Part shown: positions 35,023-43,420 of the stretch, in pieces
How positions within the stretch are numbered: position 1 is the first letter of the stretch
Layout of the letters: every line of letters starts with the position of its first letter
NCBI GenBank assembly: GCA_009775225.1
Contig: VSPE01000001.1
Location: 150,892-214,891, forward strand
Reading direction: 5' to 3'
DNA length: 64,000 nt
Origin: Muribaculaceae bacterium
GTDB lineage: Bacteria; Bacteroidota; Bacteroidia; Bacteroidales; Muribaculaceae
Translations under genes and position numbers: made by a program
The notes under the pieces: generated by a model
What the model was told of the DNA's origin: nothing
The model's input: only the letters and a program-made list of their open reading frames with translations
Databases searched by the model: none

Positions 35023-35990
35023 ATATTTTCTCCGAGAGTTTCTTCTATTTCGTATTCGTTGCGCTTGGGAGAGTTACGCACTACCAGCTCGCCTACAAAT
35101 CCGGCCAGGAACAGCTGTGAGCCGAGAAGCATGAGCACCAGCGAAATGAAGAAGTAGGGTGAGTCGGTGACAAGGATATAGGGGTGACCTGAGTGCATGT
35201 GGTATAGTTTCATACAGCCCACCACAATCACGGCTATGAAGCCAAGGAAGAACATGAGGCTTCCGAGCAGGCCGAAGAGGTGCATCGGTTTCTTGCCGAA
35301 TTTGCCTGTGAACCACAGGGTGGCGAGGTCGAGGTAGCCGTTGACAAAACGGTCGAGCCCGAACTTGGTCTTGCCGTATTTGCGGGCCTGATGCTGCACC
35401 ACTTTCTCGCCTATGCGAGAGAAGCCGGCGAGTTTCGCCAGATAGGGTATGTAGCGGTGCATGTCGCCATATACCTCGATGTGCTTCACCACGTCGTGGC
35501 GGTATGCTTTGAGGCCGCAGTTGAAGTCGTGTAGGTTCTTGATGCCGCTGACCTTGCGGGCGGTGGCGTTGAACAGCTTTGTGGGTATGGTTTTGGACAG
35601 CGGGTCGTAGCGCTTCTGTTTGTATCCGCTCACGAGGTCGTATCCGTCGGCGGTAATCATGCGGAACAGCTCGGGGATTTCATCTGGGCTGTCCTGTAGG
35701 TCGGCGTCCATAGTTATCACCACGCGTCCTTTCGCGAGTCTGAAGCCGGTGTTCAGCGCCGGTGATTTGCCATAGTTGCGTCGGAACGAAGCTCCTTTTA
35801 CATGTTCGGGGTCGGCTTCGCTCAGTTGCCTTATGACCTGCCATGAGTTGTCCGACGAGCCGTCGTTGATGTAGATGACCTCGTAGGTAAAAGCGTTCTG
35901 CTGCATGACCCGGGCTATCCATGCGTTAAGCTCTGGCAGCGACTCCGCCTCGTTGTATAGAGGTACTACTACTGATATGTCTAAATCCAT
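35019..35990 (-). CDS. Polyprenyl-phosphate glycosyltransferase (GT2) with C-terminal membrane helices
   Basis: A 323-residue GT2 enzyme of the ArnC/GtrB kind. VVVPLYNEAESLPEL is the start of the GT-A fold, MDADLQDSPDEIPEL is the metal-binding DxD region, and GIKNLHDFNCGLKAYR follows. Two membrane helices (LLGSLMFFLGFIAVIVVGCM and PYFFISLVLMLLGSQLFLAG) anchor it. Such enzymes load a sugar onto undecaprenyl phosphate. It lies two bases after the DUF4199 protein, which is also membranous, and may work with it on envelope glycans. Confidence 0.9.
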   Translation of the reverse strand: MDLDISVVVPLYNEAESLPELNAWIARVMQQNAFTYEVIYINDGSSDNSWQVIRQLSEADPEHVKGASFRRNYGKSPALNTGFRLAKGRVVITMDADLQDSPDEIPELFRMITADGYDLVSGYKQKRYDPLSKTIPTKLFNATARKVSGIKNLHDFNCGLKAYRHDVVKHIEVYGDMHRYIPYLAKLAGFSRIGEKVVQHQARKYGKTKFGLDRFVNGYLDLATLWFTGKFGKKPMHLFGLLGSLMFFLGFIAVIVVGCMKLYHMHSGHPYILVTDSPYFFISLVLMLLGSQLFLAGFVGELVVRNSPKRNEYEIEETLGENI

Positions 35991-35992
35991 TA

Positions 35993-36550
35993 TTACTCTT
36001 TTTTAGCCGACAGGCGGCGTGTGGTGAGGGCTACCGGTACCGCCACTACAAACGACAGCACAGTGCCCGCAAAGATGTTGAACGATATGAGATTTGCCGC
36101 TACATCTGTGGCCGTGGGCATTTTTGCGGCTGATGCGCGGCTCAGAGTTTCAGCGATGTTCTCGAACTCCTGGCTTCCCATCGCCTCAAGTGCCGAAATG
36201 GAATCGGCTACGGTGTCGGCGATGAATGTAGGCACTACAAATCGCAGGCATATATAGGCTATGGCAGCCGGTATGAGCGATGCGAGGAAGAACGACGCTA
36301 TTCCTTCGGCCCAGATTTCGGGAAAGGAGAGCGAGCCTCCGGCGGTGACAGCGCTGCGGCGCAGCATCCTGTATGTTATGAACGGCATGGCTATGGTGCC
36401 GCCCCATAAGAGCAGAACAAGGGGCTGGAAGACTGTCGCAAGGCCCATGGAGAGAACCATCACACTTATGACTGTGCCCAGGCGTACGCCGTTCTCGGCG
36501 GCGCGGGTCAGTATGGGGCGCTGTGGCGGGGTGGGGGTGTTGATTGACAT
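35993..36550 (-). CDS. DUF4199-family membrane protein
   Basis: The ATG at 36550 gives a 185-residue protein; a longer reading from a TTG at 36574 is less likely, because a promoter box on this strand covers 36572-36579. About four membrane segments are seen (LGTVISVMVLSMGLATVF, LVLLLWGGTIAMPFITY, FFLASLIPAAIAYICLRF, NIFAGTVLSFVVAVPVAL). The arrangement of DUF4199 next to a GT2 gene is usual in Bacteroidetes. The function is unknown. It is the first gene of the six-gene minus-strand operon. Confidence 0.75.
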   Translation of the reverse strand: MSINTPTPPQRPILTRAAENGVRLGTVISVMVLSMGLATVFQPLVLLLWGGTIAMPFITYRMLRRSAVTAGGSLSFPEIWAEGIASFFLASLIPAAIAYICLRFVVPTFIADTVADSISALEAMGSQEFENIAETLSRASAAKMPTATDVAANLISFNIFAGTVLSFVVAVPVALTTRRLSAKKE

Positions 36551-36571
36551 TGCTTGTGCTTTAGTAGAGAG

Positions 36572-36602
36572 CAAAATTACAAAAAAAGAAGTATATCCAC
36601 AA
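36572..36602 (-). promoter_or_regulatory. Promoter for the DUF4199-GT2 operon
   Basis: On the minus strand, TTG (36602-36600), a 20-base spacer, then TAATTTTG (36579-36572). The leader to the ATG at 36550 is about 15 bases, so that start is preferred. Confidence 0.65.
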
Positions 36603-36704
36603 TTTTTATATGTTTTGAGTTGTTATAGCTATACGGCCGAGGTCTGCCGTACTGACGCCTGCGTTTCAGTATATATGCTATAAATCATTAAATAAAAAGA
36701 AAAT

Positions 36705-37391
36705 ATGAGAGGACGTAATCTGTTTTTTGCCGGTCTTGCGGTAGCGCTTGTCGGGCTGTTGCTCATCTTATTCAGGGTGCCGTTGGCCGACGGCGGCGTG
36801 GTCACAGCCGGCGGCGTGCTTTTTGTGCTGGCCGGCCTGCTGAACATGCTTGTGTTTCTCGGAGCGCGCGACAAGGAGGGCAGGGCGCATGCAGGCGCTT
36901 TTGCCACAGTGTTCGGCTGGATAGCGAGTGCCGCTGCCGTGGTGCTCGGTCTTGCCATGCTTATCTTCAGCGATGCGTTTGTGGCGATAGTGGGCTTCAT
37001 GTTTGCCATACTCCTGCTTCTGGCGTCGCTCGCGCAGCTGTTCATTCTGCTTATAGGGTCGCGCCCTGTAAGGCTCTCCATGTGGTACTTTCTGGTGCCG
37101 GTAGTAACAGTGGCCTGTGCCATTTTCATCTTCATGCACAAGCCCGACTCCGCGGGCGAGATTACCGACCTGATTATTACCGGCTCGGGCTTCATGTTGT
37201 TCGGTGTGGCGTCGATGCTTGAGGGGCTTACTATCGGTAGTGTGCGTCGCCGTGCCCTCAAGAGCGCCAAAGCGGCGTCCGACGCCGTGCTGCGAGGCGA
37301 ACCGGCTTCCGTTTCTGCGGATACCGCGCAAGTGGCCGATAGTGCGGAGCCTGCCGAGTCCGCAGCTTCCGACAGCAGTGCCGCGCACTGA
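36705..37391 (+). CDS. DUF308/HdeD-like membrane protein
   Basis: A 228-residue protein with six predicted membrane segments in three pairs, for example NLFFAGLAVALVGLLLILF, GVLFVLAGLLNMLVFLGA and GWIASAAAVVLGLAMLIF. This resembles DUF308 (HdeD) proteins of unknown function, some linked to acid stress. The last 45 residues are rich in Ala, Ser and Glu and probably disordered. It stands alone between two differently oriented operons, and no clear promoter is seen. Confidence 0.6.
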   Translation: MRGRNLFFAGLAVALVGLLLILFRVPLADGGVVTAGGVLFVLAGLLNMLVFLGARDKEGRAHAGAFATVFGWIASAAAVVLGLAMLIFSDAFVAIVGFMFAILLLLASLAQLFILLIGSRPVRLSMWYFLVPVVTVACAIFIFMHKPDSAGEITDLIITGSGFMLFGVASMLEGLTIGSVRRRALKSAKAASDAVLRGEPASVSADTAQVADSAEPAESAASDSSAAH

Positions 37392-37607
37392 CGCGAGCGC
37401 CCGTTTTGTCACGTAAAACGGCCCGAAATTGCCTTTTTTCGCCGTGCCAATCAGCGAAAATCAAAAAAAAGTGCAATTTTGGGCTTATCTTTTGTGCTTG
37501 AATCAAAAATAATTACGATATTTGCAGCGCAAAACGCGTAAGGGTTTCGGCTCTTGCCCGTTTATCATCGATTTAAAACATTACCAATCGTATAAAATCA
37601 CCTAACA

Positions 37608-37883
37608 ATGACTAAAGCCGAAATCGTCAACGAAATCGCTAAAACCACCGGCATCGAGAAGACTGCCGTCCTCGCTACCCTTGAGAAGTTCATGGAAGTT
37701 GTCAAGGAATCTCTCGCAAACGGAGAAAACGTTTACCTTCGTGGCTTCGGCAGCTTTATCGTTAAGACCCGCTGCGAAAAGACTGCCCGCAACATCTCCA
37801 AGAATACTACCATAATCATCCCCGAGCACAAAATTCCTGCGTTCAAGCCTGCTCGTGTCTTCATGGATGAAGTAAAGAAATAA
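37608..37883 (+). CDS. HU-family DNA-binding protein
   Basis: A 91-residue histone-like protein: MTKAEIVNEIAKTTGIEKTAV, LRGFGSFIVKTR and the arm NISKNTTIIIPEHKIPAFKPA with the conserved proline that bends DNA. It acts as a nucleoid-associated dimer. It lies 39 bases before the small basic gene and not far from the RNase E/G gene, a known Bacteroidetes neighbourhood. A weak GATATTTG sits near 37520. Confidence 0.95.
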   Translation: MTKAEIVNEIAKTTGIEKTAVLATLEKFMEVVKESLANGENVYLRGFGSFIVKTRCEKTARNISKNTTIIIPEHKIPAFKPARVFMDEVKK

Positions 37884-37922
37884 ATTCAATACATATATTA
37901 ATTAACCAAAAGCAATACTGCA

Positions 37923-38012
37923 ATGCCCAACGGTAAGAAAAGAAAAGGCCACAAGATGGCTACGCACAAGCGTAAAAAACGTCTGAGAAAGAACCGTCAC
38001 AAGAAGAAATAA
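37923..38012 (+). CDS. 29-residue highly basic protein (AURKAIP1/COX24-like)
   Basis: The frame 37923-38012 encodes MPNGKKRKGHKMATHKRKKR followed by LRKNRHKKK. More than half the residues are Lys, Arg or His. The same short protein is conserved next to HU in Bacteroidetes, where it is annotated with the AURKAIP1/COX24 domain, a mitoribosomal protein family. It is probably a ribosomal or RNA-binding component (family knowledge plus inference). It is easily missed because of its size. Confidence 0.85.
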   Translation: MPNGKKRKGHKMATHKRKKRLRKNRHKKK

Positions 38013-38148
38013 GGCACCCGGGCTTTTTGCCCGCGGAGTGCTCCCCGGGCGATTGTGAAATCTGCCTGTAGTGTGCTCCAGCCTTGCCGACTCGTTTCGG
38101 TTATTCTCCGATGTACCGATTGCGTTGTATTTAAACATCGCAATATAT

Positions 38149-38203
38149 AGAACAAGCTTCGGCACGCGGCGATTTGCCGCGAGGCAGAAGTTTTGTTCTT
38201 TTT
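38149..38203 (+). promoter_or_regulatory. Large hairpin with T-tail in the RNase E/G leader
   Basis: AGAACAA at 38149-38155 pairs with TTGTTCT at 38193-38199, inside it GCGGC-GATTT-GCCGC forms the tip, and TTTTT follows at once. It fits an intrinsic terminator for the HU transcript. It lies only 32 bases before the RNase E/G start, so it could also be a leader element through which RNase E/G controls its own mRNA. Confidence 0.7.
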
Positions 38204-38234
38204 AATTATCATCTTATATCAACCCATACGCTGC

Positions 38235-40454
38235 ATGAAAAGTGAACTTATAGTAGACGTTCAGGCAAACGATGTGTCGATAGCCCTCCTTGAGGACGGT
38301 CGGCTCGTCTCGCTACAGAAGGAAGCGAGAAATATTGCCTATGCGGTGGGCGACATCTATCTGGCCAAGGTGAAGAAACTTATGCCGGGCCTGAATGCCG
38401 CCTTCGTAAATGTGGGTTATGAAAAAGATGCGTTCCTCCATTACCTCGACCTCGGGCCTCACTTTGCCTCATACTCGGCTTTCCTGAAGCAACTTTTTGC
38501 CGACCGTAAACGTCTGCCAAAAATACAGCAGATGAAGATTTTGCCCGATATCGACAAGCACGGCTCCGTAGCCGACACCCTTACTCCCGGCCAGGAACTT
38601 CTGGTGCAGATTGTAAAAGAGCCTATATCGTCGAAAGGCCCGAGGCTCTCCACCGAAATTTCTTTTACAGGCCGCTTCCTGGTGCTTACCCCTTTCGCCG
38701 ACAAAATCTCGATTTCGCAGAAAATAAAGTCGGCAGAAGAGAAGATGCGTCTGCGCTCTCTTGTGGAGAGTATCAAGCCCCGCAACTTCGGCGTGATTGT
38801 GCGCACTTCGGCCGAAGGCAAGAAAGTGGCAGAGCTGAACCATGAGCTTAAAACTCTCGTGCAGGCTTTTGAGGACGCATGTGCAAAGGCACAGCGCTCC
38901 GAGGCTCCGGCTCTTGTTTTCGAAGAGGAGAACCGCGTGGTGGGTATGCTCCGCGATGTGTTCAGCCCCTCCTTCGAGAATATCTACGTCAACGACCCAG
39001 ACATTCACGCACAGATTGTGAAGTATGTCACTCTCATTGCCCCCGAGCGCGCCGATATTGTCAAGCTGTACTCGAAGGACATGCCGATTTTCGACAACTT
39101 CAGTGTGACGAGGCAGATTAAGTCTTCGTTCGGAAAGACAGTGTCGTTCAAGTCGGGTGCGTATATCATCATCGAGCACACCGAGGCTCTTCATGTGATA
39201 GACGTGAACTCCGGCAACCGCTCCAAGGCTACTAACGACCAGGAAACAAACGCACTGGAGGTGAACCTCCGCGCCGCCGACGAGATTGCGCGCCAGCTGC
39301 GCCTCCGCGACATGGGCGGCATCATCGTGGTCGACTTTATCGACATGGCTAAGGCCGAACACCGCCAGCAGCTCTACGACCACATGCGCGAAATCATGGC
39401 CAACGACAGGGCAAGGCACAATATACTGCCGCTCAGTAAGTTCGGCCTGATGCAGATAACCCGTCAGAGAGTGCGCCCCGCGCTTGATGTGCATGTGACC
39501 GAGAAATGCCCCTCCTGTATGGGTAAAGGCGAGGTGCAGCCGTCGATACTGTTTACCGACACGCTGCGCGAAAAGCTCGAATACCTTGTAGAGACAATGG
39601 GGTTGCGCGACTTTGTGATGTATGTGCATCCCTTTGTCGATGCCTATATCAAGAAAGGTCTGCTCACTTCGATGTACGGCAAGTGGCGTCGTGCACTTGG
39701 ACGTAATTTCAAAATTTTGCCCGACCAGTCATTGGCCTATCTCCAATACCGCATAGTTGATAAAGACCGCAAGGAGATAAGCATCGTCGACGAGAAAGAC
39801 GCCGGTCAGAGTTCGGCAAGCAAAACCGCCGACAAGAAGAAGCGTGGCGATGAACCTGCCAATGAGGCCAAGCCTGCGAAAGCGAAGACCGAACAGAAGC
39901 CAAAACAGGAGGCCAAGCCAAAACAGGAACAGTCCCCGAAGTCCGAGGCAAAGTCTAAGCCCGCTCCCAAGCCCAAGGCGGAGCCGAAACCTAAGGCCGA
40001 ACCAAAAAATGAACCAAAGCCCGAGGTAAAACCTGACGTGAAGTCCGAGGCTGCCACCGATGCTTCCGAAGCATCGGCCACGAAGCCTGAAGCTAAGGCC
40101 GCCCCGAAGCCCAAACAGAAAATAAAGGCTGCTCCGGCTACTCCGCTGCTCCCTTCTGCCGACGACGAAGTAAAAGGCGTCGAGCCTGCTGAGCCGGAGC
40201 TTTCAGAGCCGATAGCGACAGAGACTCCCGAAGTTCCCGAGGGTTTGGCTCAGACTGAGCCGTTTGTCGAAGCTGAAGCGGACGAACAGCTCGAAACGGC
40301 AGTTGCGACAGATGGCGATGCTGCGGCCGCGCAGAAGAAACGCCGTCGCCGCCGTCGCCGCAAGCCCAAGACTGTCGCCGACGGAGCCGAGGCTTCTGAC
40401 GATGATGATGCCGAGGCTGCGTTTACAGAAAATACGGAAAGTATAGAGGAATAA
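38235..40454 (+). CDS. rng: Ribonuclease E/G with long C-terminal extension
   Basis: The start is the ATG at 38235 (MKSELIVDVQANDVSIA), giving 739 residues. An S1 domain (about 35-120) is followed by the catalytic core: VIDVNSGN with the metal-binding aspartate near 323, VVDFIDM with the second near 367, and TEKCPSCMGKG (cysteines near 425 and 428), the zinc-link that makes dimers. The core ends near residue 515. The remaining 225 residues are low-complexity: alternating Lys, Pro, Glu and Ala (KPKAEPKPKAEPK), then an acidic part, then KKRRRRRRRKPK and another acidic end. Such a tail recalls the scaffold of RNase E but lies on a G-type core. It processes mRNA and rRNA. Confidence 0.92.
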   Translation: MKSELIVDVQANDVSIALLEDGRLVSLQKEARNIAYAVGDIYLAKVKKLMPGLNAAFVNVGYEKDAFLHYLDLGPHFASYSAFLKQLFADRKRLPKIQQMKILPDIDKHGSVADTLTPGQELLVQIVKEPISSKGPRLSTEISFTGRFLVLTPFADKISISQKIKSAEEKMRLRSLVESIKPRNFGVIVRTSAEGKKVAELNHELKTLVQAFEDACAKAQRSEAPALVFEEENRVVGMLRDVFSPSFENIYVNDPDIHAQIVKYVTLIAPERADIVKLYSKDMPIFDNFSVTRQIKSSFGKTVSFKSGAYIIIEHTEALHVIDVNSGNRSKATNDQETNALEVNLRAADEIARQLRLRDMGGIIVVDFIDMAKAEHRQQLYDHMREIMANDRARHNILPLSKFGLMQITRQRVRPALDVHVTEKCPSCMGKGEVQPSILFTDTLREKLEYLVETMGLRDFVMYVHPFVDAYIKKGLLTSMYGKWRRALGRNFKILPDQSLAYLQYRIVDKDRKEISIVDEKDAGQSSASKTADKKKRGDEPANEAKPAKAKTEQKPKQEAKPKQEQSPKSEAKSKPAPKPKAEPKPKAEPKNEPKPEVKPDVKSEAATDASEASATKPEAKAAPKPKQKIKAAPATPLLPSADDEVKGVEPAEPELSEPIATETPEVPEGLAQTEPFVEAEADEQLETAVATDGDAAAAQKKRRRRRRRKPKTVADGAEASDDDDAEAAFTENTESIEE

Positions 40455-40472
40455 CATCTTTCACATAACCTG

Positions 40473-40506
40473 ACAGAGGCGCCCCATTATTGGTCGGCGC
40501 CTCTGT
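40473..40506. terminator. Terminator after rng
   Basis: ACAGAGGCGCC (40473-40483) pairs with GGCGCCTCTGT (40496-40506), followed by ATGTTTTG. It also lies 30 bases past the stop of the convergent DUF4249 gene and can end both. Confidence 0.8.
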
Positions 40507-40535
40507 ATGTTTTGATGGTTATCGGGAATATCCTC

Positions 40536-41372
40536 TTATTCGACTTCGATATACACTATGTCGACGCCCTGAGGCGACCAGATGCCGAAGCCTCCCTCTA
40601 CATTTCCCGGAAGAGAGAAGGATGTGTCGAAAAACTCCGAGCTGCCGAAGAGTGCCTGATTGGAGAATACCTTCCAGAATTCGTAGATTTCAGGCTCTAC
40701 ACGCTCCAGTTTGATGCCGCATAGGGCGCCTGCGGGCATGTGCGGCACAAAGTCGGCAGTATCCACACTGCTCTTGGCGCGCATGACCGGCACGCTCATG
40801 GCAGCGCCCGGAGTAGTAGCCTCCACCACGCCGAGGGTGCCGGGCAGAAAACGTCCGTCGCAGCCGTGGAGCATTGTCGACACGTGGTAGTACGCAGGGC
40901 AGTCGTTGGGTGCCGTGAAGTGCAGGGTGAGTGCGCGCAGGGTGTCGTTGTCGCTTACCGGGGCAGAGCTGACCGAGTCGATGAGGGTGGGGTAGGGCAT
41001 GCGGGCTGTCGCGGTGACGCTGAGGTCACGGTAGGTGGCCGTGACTGTATAGGTGCGTCCGGGCTCGCCACGCATCTCTGTGGTGGTGTAGTGGTAGGGC
41101 GGGAAGTGGCGTTTCGACGGCGAGCCTGTAAGTATCACTTCGCGTCCAGAGTCGTCGCTTATTCGCACGGTGGCCCAGCGCATCAGCAGCTCCGATACAT
41201 CGGTGTTTGTGCCGTCGGTCACTATCGAACGGGTGAGAATAATGTCGGGGTAGCCCATGCTGTCGAAGCAGCCTTCGAGTACAAGTCGCGAGGGGAGCGG
41301 TTCGAACTCGCTCTCGCAGGCTGCCAGGCAGAGTGCTCCGAGGATGATTGTGGCTGGGAGTGAGGTTTTCAA
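40536..41372 (-). CDS. DUF4249 lipoprotein, partner of the TonB receptor (probable TTG start)
   Basis: I place the start at TTG 41372-41370, whose TTGA overlaps the TGA stop of the receptor gene. It gives 278 residues beginning KTSLPATIILGALCLAACESE after the initiator, a lipoprotein signal. The body has FEPLPSRLVLEGCFDSMG, RWATVRISDDSGREV and GRTYTVTATYRDLSVTATARM, the repeated immunoglobulin-like pattern of DUF4249. These lipoproteins sit beside TonB-dependent receptors in Bacteroidetes, probably as substrate-binding partners. No ATG or GTG start fits; an in-frame reading further upstream would run through the receptor gene. Confidence 0.78.
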   Translation of the reverse strand: MKTSLPATIILGALCLAACESEFEPLPSRLVLEGCFDSMGYPDIILTRSIVTDGTNTDVSELLMRWATVRISDDSGREVILTGSPSKRHFPPYHYTTTEMRGEPGRTYTVTATYRDLSVTATARMPYPTLIDSVSSAPVSDNDTLRALTLHFTAPNDCPAYYHVSTMLHGCDGRFLPGTLGVVEATTPGAAMSVPVMRAKSSVDTADFVPHMPAGALCGIKLERVEPEIYEFWKVFSNQALFGSSEFFDTSFSLPGNVEGGFGIWSPQGVDIVYIEVE

Positions 41373-43420
41373 AATATTATCGTATAACTGAGTGAGGGGA
41401 GTGTGCTGTAGAGCGATACCAGTTCGCGCCTGCGGAATATATGTTTCCGGATGTCGTAGGTGTAGGTGTACAGCTCCACGTTGCGGCTTGCGTAGACATT
41501 CAGTACGGCAAGCTCTATGCGGTGGCGCAGAGGCAGGCGCCCCTTGGTGTTGAAGCTGTATGCGCCGCCCAGGTCGAGGCGGTGGTACACTGGCATGCGT
41601 GCTGAGTTGTATTCGCCGTACTCTATCATCACGCGTTCGCCAATCATATACATGGCCATGATAGGAGTGTAGGGGCGGCCTGATGCGAGCGAGAAGGTGC
41701 CGTTCACCTCCCAGTGTCGCGAAATTTTCCAAAGTGCGTTGAGCTTGAGGCTGTGCCTTATTTCCGATGAGGGCGTGAATGTGCGCCCCGACTGGGGCAT
41801 GCGTCGCCGCGCCACGCAGTAGCCGTACGATGCCATAGCCTGCACGGCTTCGGTAGTGAAAGCAGCCATTGCCGAGCCGCCAATGTTGTATCCGTTGTAA
41901 GTCTTGATATAGTCGAAGGCATTGTAGTCGGGTGCTGCAAGTTCCACAATGGTGCTCGAGTATTCGGGCTGGTGGCGTACAATCTTGTAGTACACGTCGG
42001 CTGCCAGGCTGAGCTTTTTGAGCGGATTGCAGGTGCCTGAGGCTACAAAGTTCCAAGACCGTTCGGGCGGAGCTACTGTTCCCGCTCCGAATTTGAAGTT
42101 GGAGGCCATGCCTATTTCCGACATGCCTACCTGATGTACATATTGGCTTGAGGCTCCGGCGTGGAGTGAGAGGCTCCACTTGCGTCGCGTATAGGTTGCA
42201 GTAAGTTCGGGGTCGGCATTGATGCTGTGGTATGAGCCTGCGCTGTAGGCCATGAATTTGGCGCCGCCTTTTATTTCGAAGGAGCTGTGCAGCCAGCTCA
42301 GGTCGGCGGCTATTTCTCCCAGTTGTGATTTTTGGCGAGTCGTGGCGTCGTTGCTTCCCTCGCCCATGCCGTGTGTGGCTACGCGCTGGGGTACGTAGCT
42401 GTAGCGATGCAGGCTGTATGCGAGGTCGAGTTGTAGCGGTTCTGCCGGATAAAGCCGGAAGCTGCCTTCGAGTCCGGCCTGCGCGAACGAGTTGTTTCCG
42501 TCAACGCCAATCTCTGTGATAGCCATGCCGAGCCTGTTGGCGAAGTAGGAGTAGTACAGGCGGTGCTGCATGGTGTAGGAGTCGTGTATGCTTTGCCATT
42601 CGGCACCTCCGAGAGTGTTGTGCCACTTCATGGCGGTGAGTAGGGTGGACTGTGTCTGGTGGTACCCCAGGCGGTCGGTGTTGTGGTGTAAGGTGGCACG
42701 GAGGGTGTTTTTGCCGTCTATGGCCCAGTGTGCGGTAAGGTCGGTGTCGTAGAAGTCGTAGTCGATAGTTGTGTTGTGGCCTCCCAGCAGACCTCTGTAG
42801 AATAGGTTCAGATAGCAGATGCGTCCGGCTGCCGATATGGTAAGTCCCTTGGCTACGGGCACTTCCGCCGCAATGCTGCTTGCCACCATGCCTATGTTTA
42901 TGTTGGCGTGTGTCGTGATGTCGGGTCTCTTGGGTTGGGAAGCTCCCACTACGCCGCCGAGACATGTTGGAGAAGTGGCTCTGCGTATGCTTTTGCGTAC
43001 CTTGATGTCGGGGTAGAGCACAGGGTTGAAGGTCGAGAAAAAGCCTCCGAAGTGGTATGGGAAGTGCACGGGGATGCCTCCGAGCAGATACAGGTTGTTG
43101 GCATAGTTCATGCCGTCGATAGATACGCCGGCGCTGTAGTCGCTCATTGTGGTGACGCCAGGCAGCAGTTTGATGAAGTTGAGCGCGTCGGCCTCACCGA
43201 GAGTGCGTGGCAGGGTGGTAAGACTCGCCGCATCGAAGTTGAGGCTGCCGTCGCGGTACATGCGGGCGCTCTTTCGTGTGCTCACAATCTCGACATCGCG
43301 CAGCAGCACGGAGTCGGGAGAGGCGGCGTGTGAGCCGAAGCATGCGATTAGCAACAAAAACCGGAAGAGGATGTGCCTCTTTCGGTTTTTGATTTTATTA
43401 TATGTCGGTGACTTTTTCAG
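41369..43420 (-). CDS. TonB-dependent outer-membrane receptor (probable CTG start)
   Basis: A receptor of about 683 residues. The plug domain has LGEADALNFIKLLPGVTT, GVSIDGMNYANNLYLLGGIP and HFGGFFSTFNPVLY, and the barrel has many aromatic-ended strands up to the final SLSYTIIF. It lacks the CarboxypepD-like extension common in SusC proteins. A signal peptide (KNRKRHILFRFLLLIACFGSHA) is clear, but no ATG, GTG or TTG lies before it. I use CTG at 43420-43418, whose CTGA overlaps the upstream TGA stop and reads MKKSPTYNK; an ATC at 43393 is the alternative. It imports a substrate with the DUF4249 partner. Confidence 0.82.
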   Translation of the reverse strand: MKKSPTYNKIKNRKRHILFRFLLLIACFGSHAASPDSVLLRDVEIVSTRKSARMYRDGSLNFDAASLTTLPRTLGEADALNFIKLLPGVTTMSDYSAGVSIDGMNYANNLYLLGGIPVHFPYHFGGFFSTFNPVLYPDIKVRKSIRRATSPTCLGGVVGASQPKRPDITTHANINIGMVASSIAAEVPVAKGLTISAAGRICYLNLFYRGLLGGHNTTIDYDFYDTDLTAHWAIDGKNTLRATLHHNTDRLGYHQTQSTLLTAMKWHNTLGGAEWQSIHDSYTMQHRLYYSYFANRLGMAITEIGVDGNNSFAQAGLEGSFRLYPAEPLQLDLAYSLHRYSYVPQRVATHGMGEGSNDATTRQKSQLGEIAADLSWLHSSFEIKGGAKFMAYSAGSYHSINADPELTATYTRRKWSLSLHAGASSQYVHQVGMSEIGMASNFKFGAGTVAPPERSWNFVASGTCNPLKKLSLAADVYYKIVRHQPEYSSTIVELAAPDYNAFDYIKTYNGYNIGGSAMAAFTTEAVQAMASYGYCVARRRMPQSGRTFTPSSEIRHSLKLNALWKISRHWEVNGTFSLASGRPYTPIMAMYMIGERVMIEYGEYNSARMPVYHRLDLGGAYSFNTKGRLPLRHRIELAVLNVYASRNVELYTYTYDIRKHIFRRRELVSLYSTLPSLSYTIIF

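Noticed and set aside
39850..40130. Possible DNA tandem repeat or CRISPR-like array in the rng tail
   Set aside because: The repetition is at protein level (Lys-Pro-Glu-Ala codons) with irregular spacing; no constant repeat and spacer units are present here or anywhere in the window.
41373..42179. Upstream extension of the DUF4249 gene to an ATG at 42179
   Set aside because: The extra residues are arginine-rich nonsense read through the TonB receptor gene in another frame; the lipoprotein signal begins at 41372.
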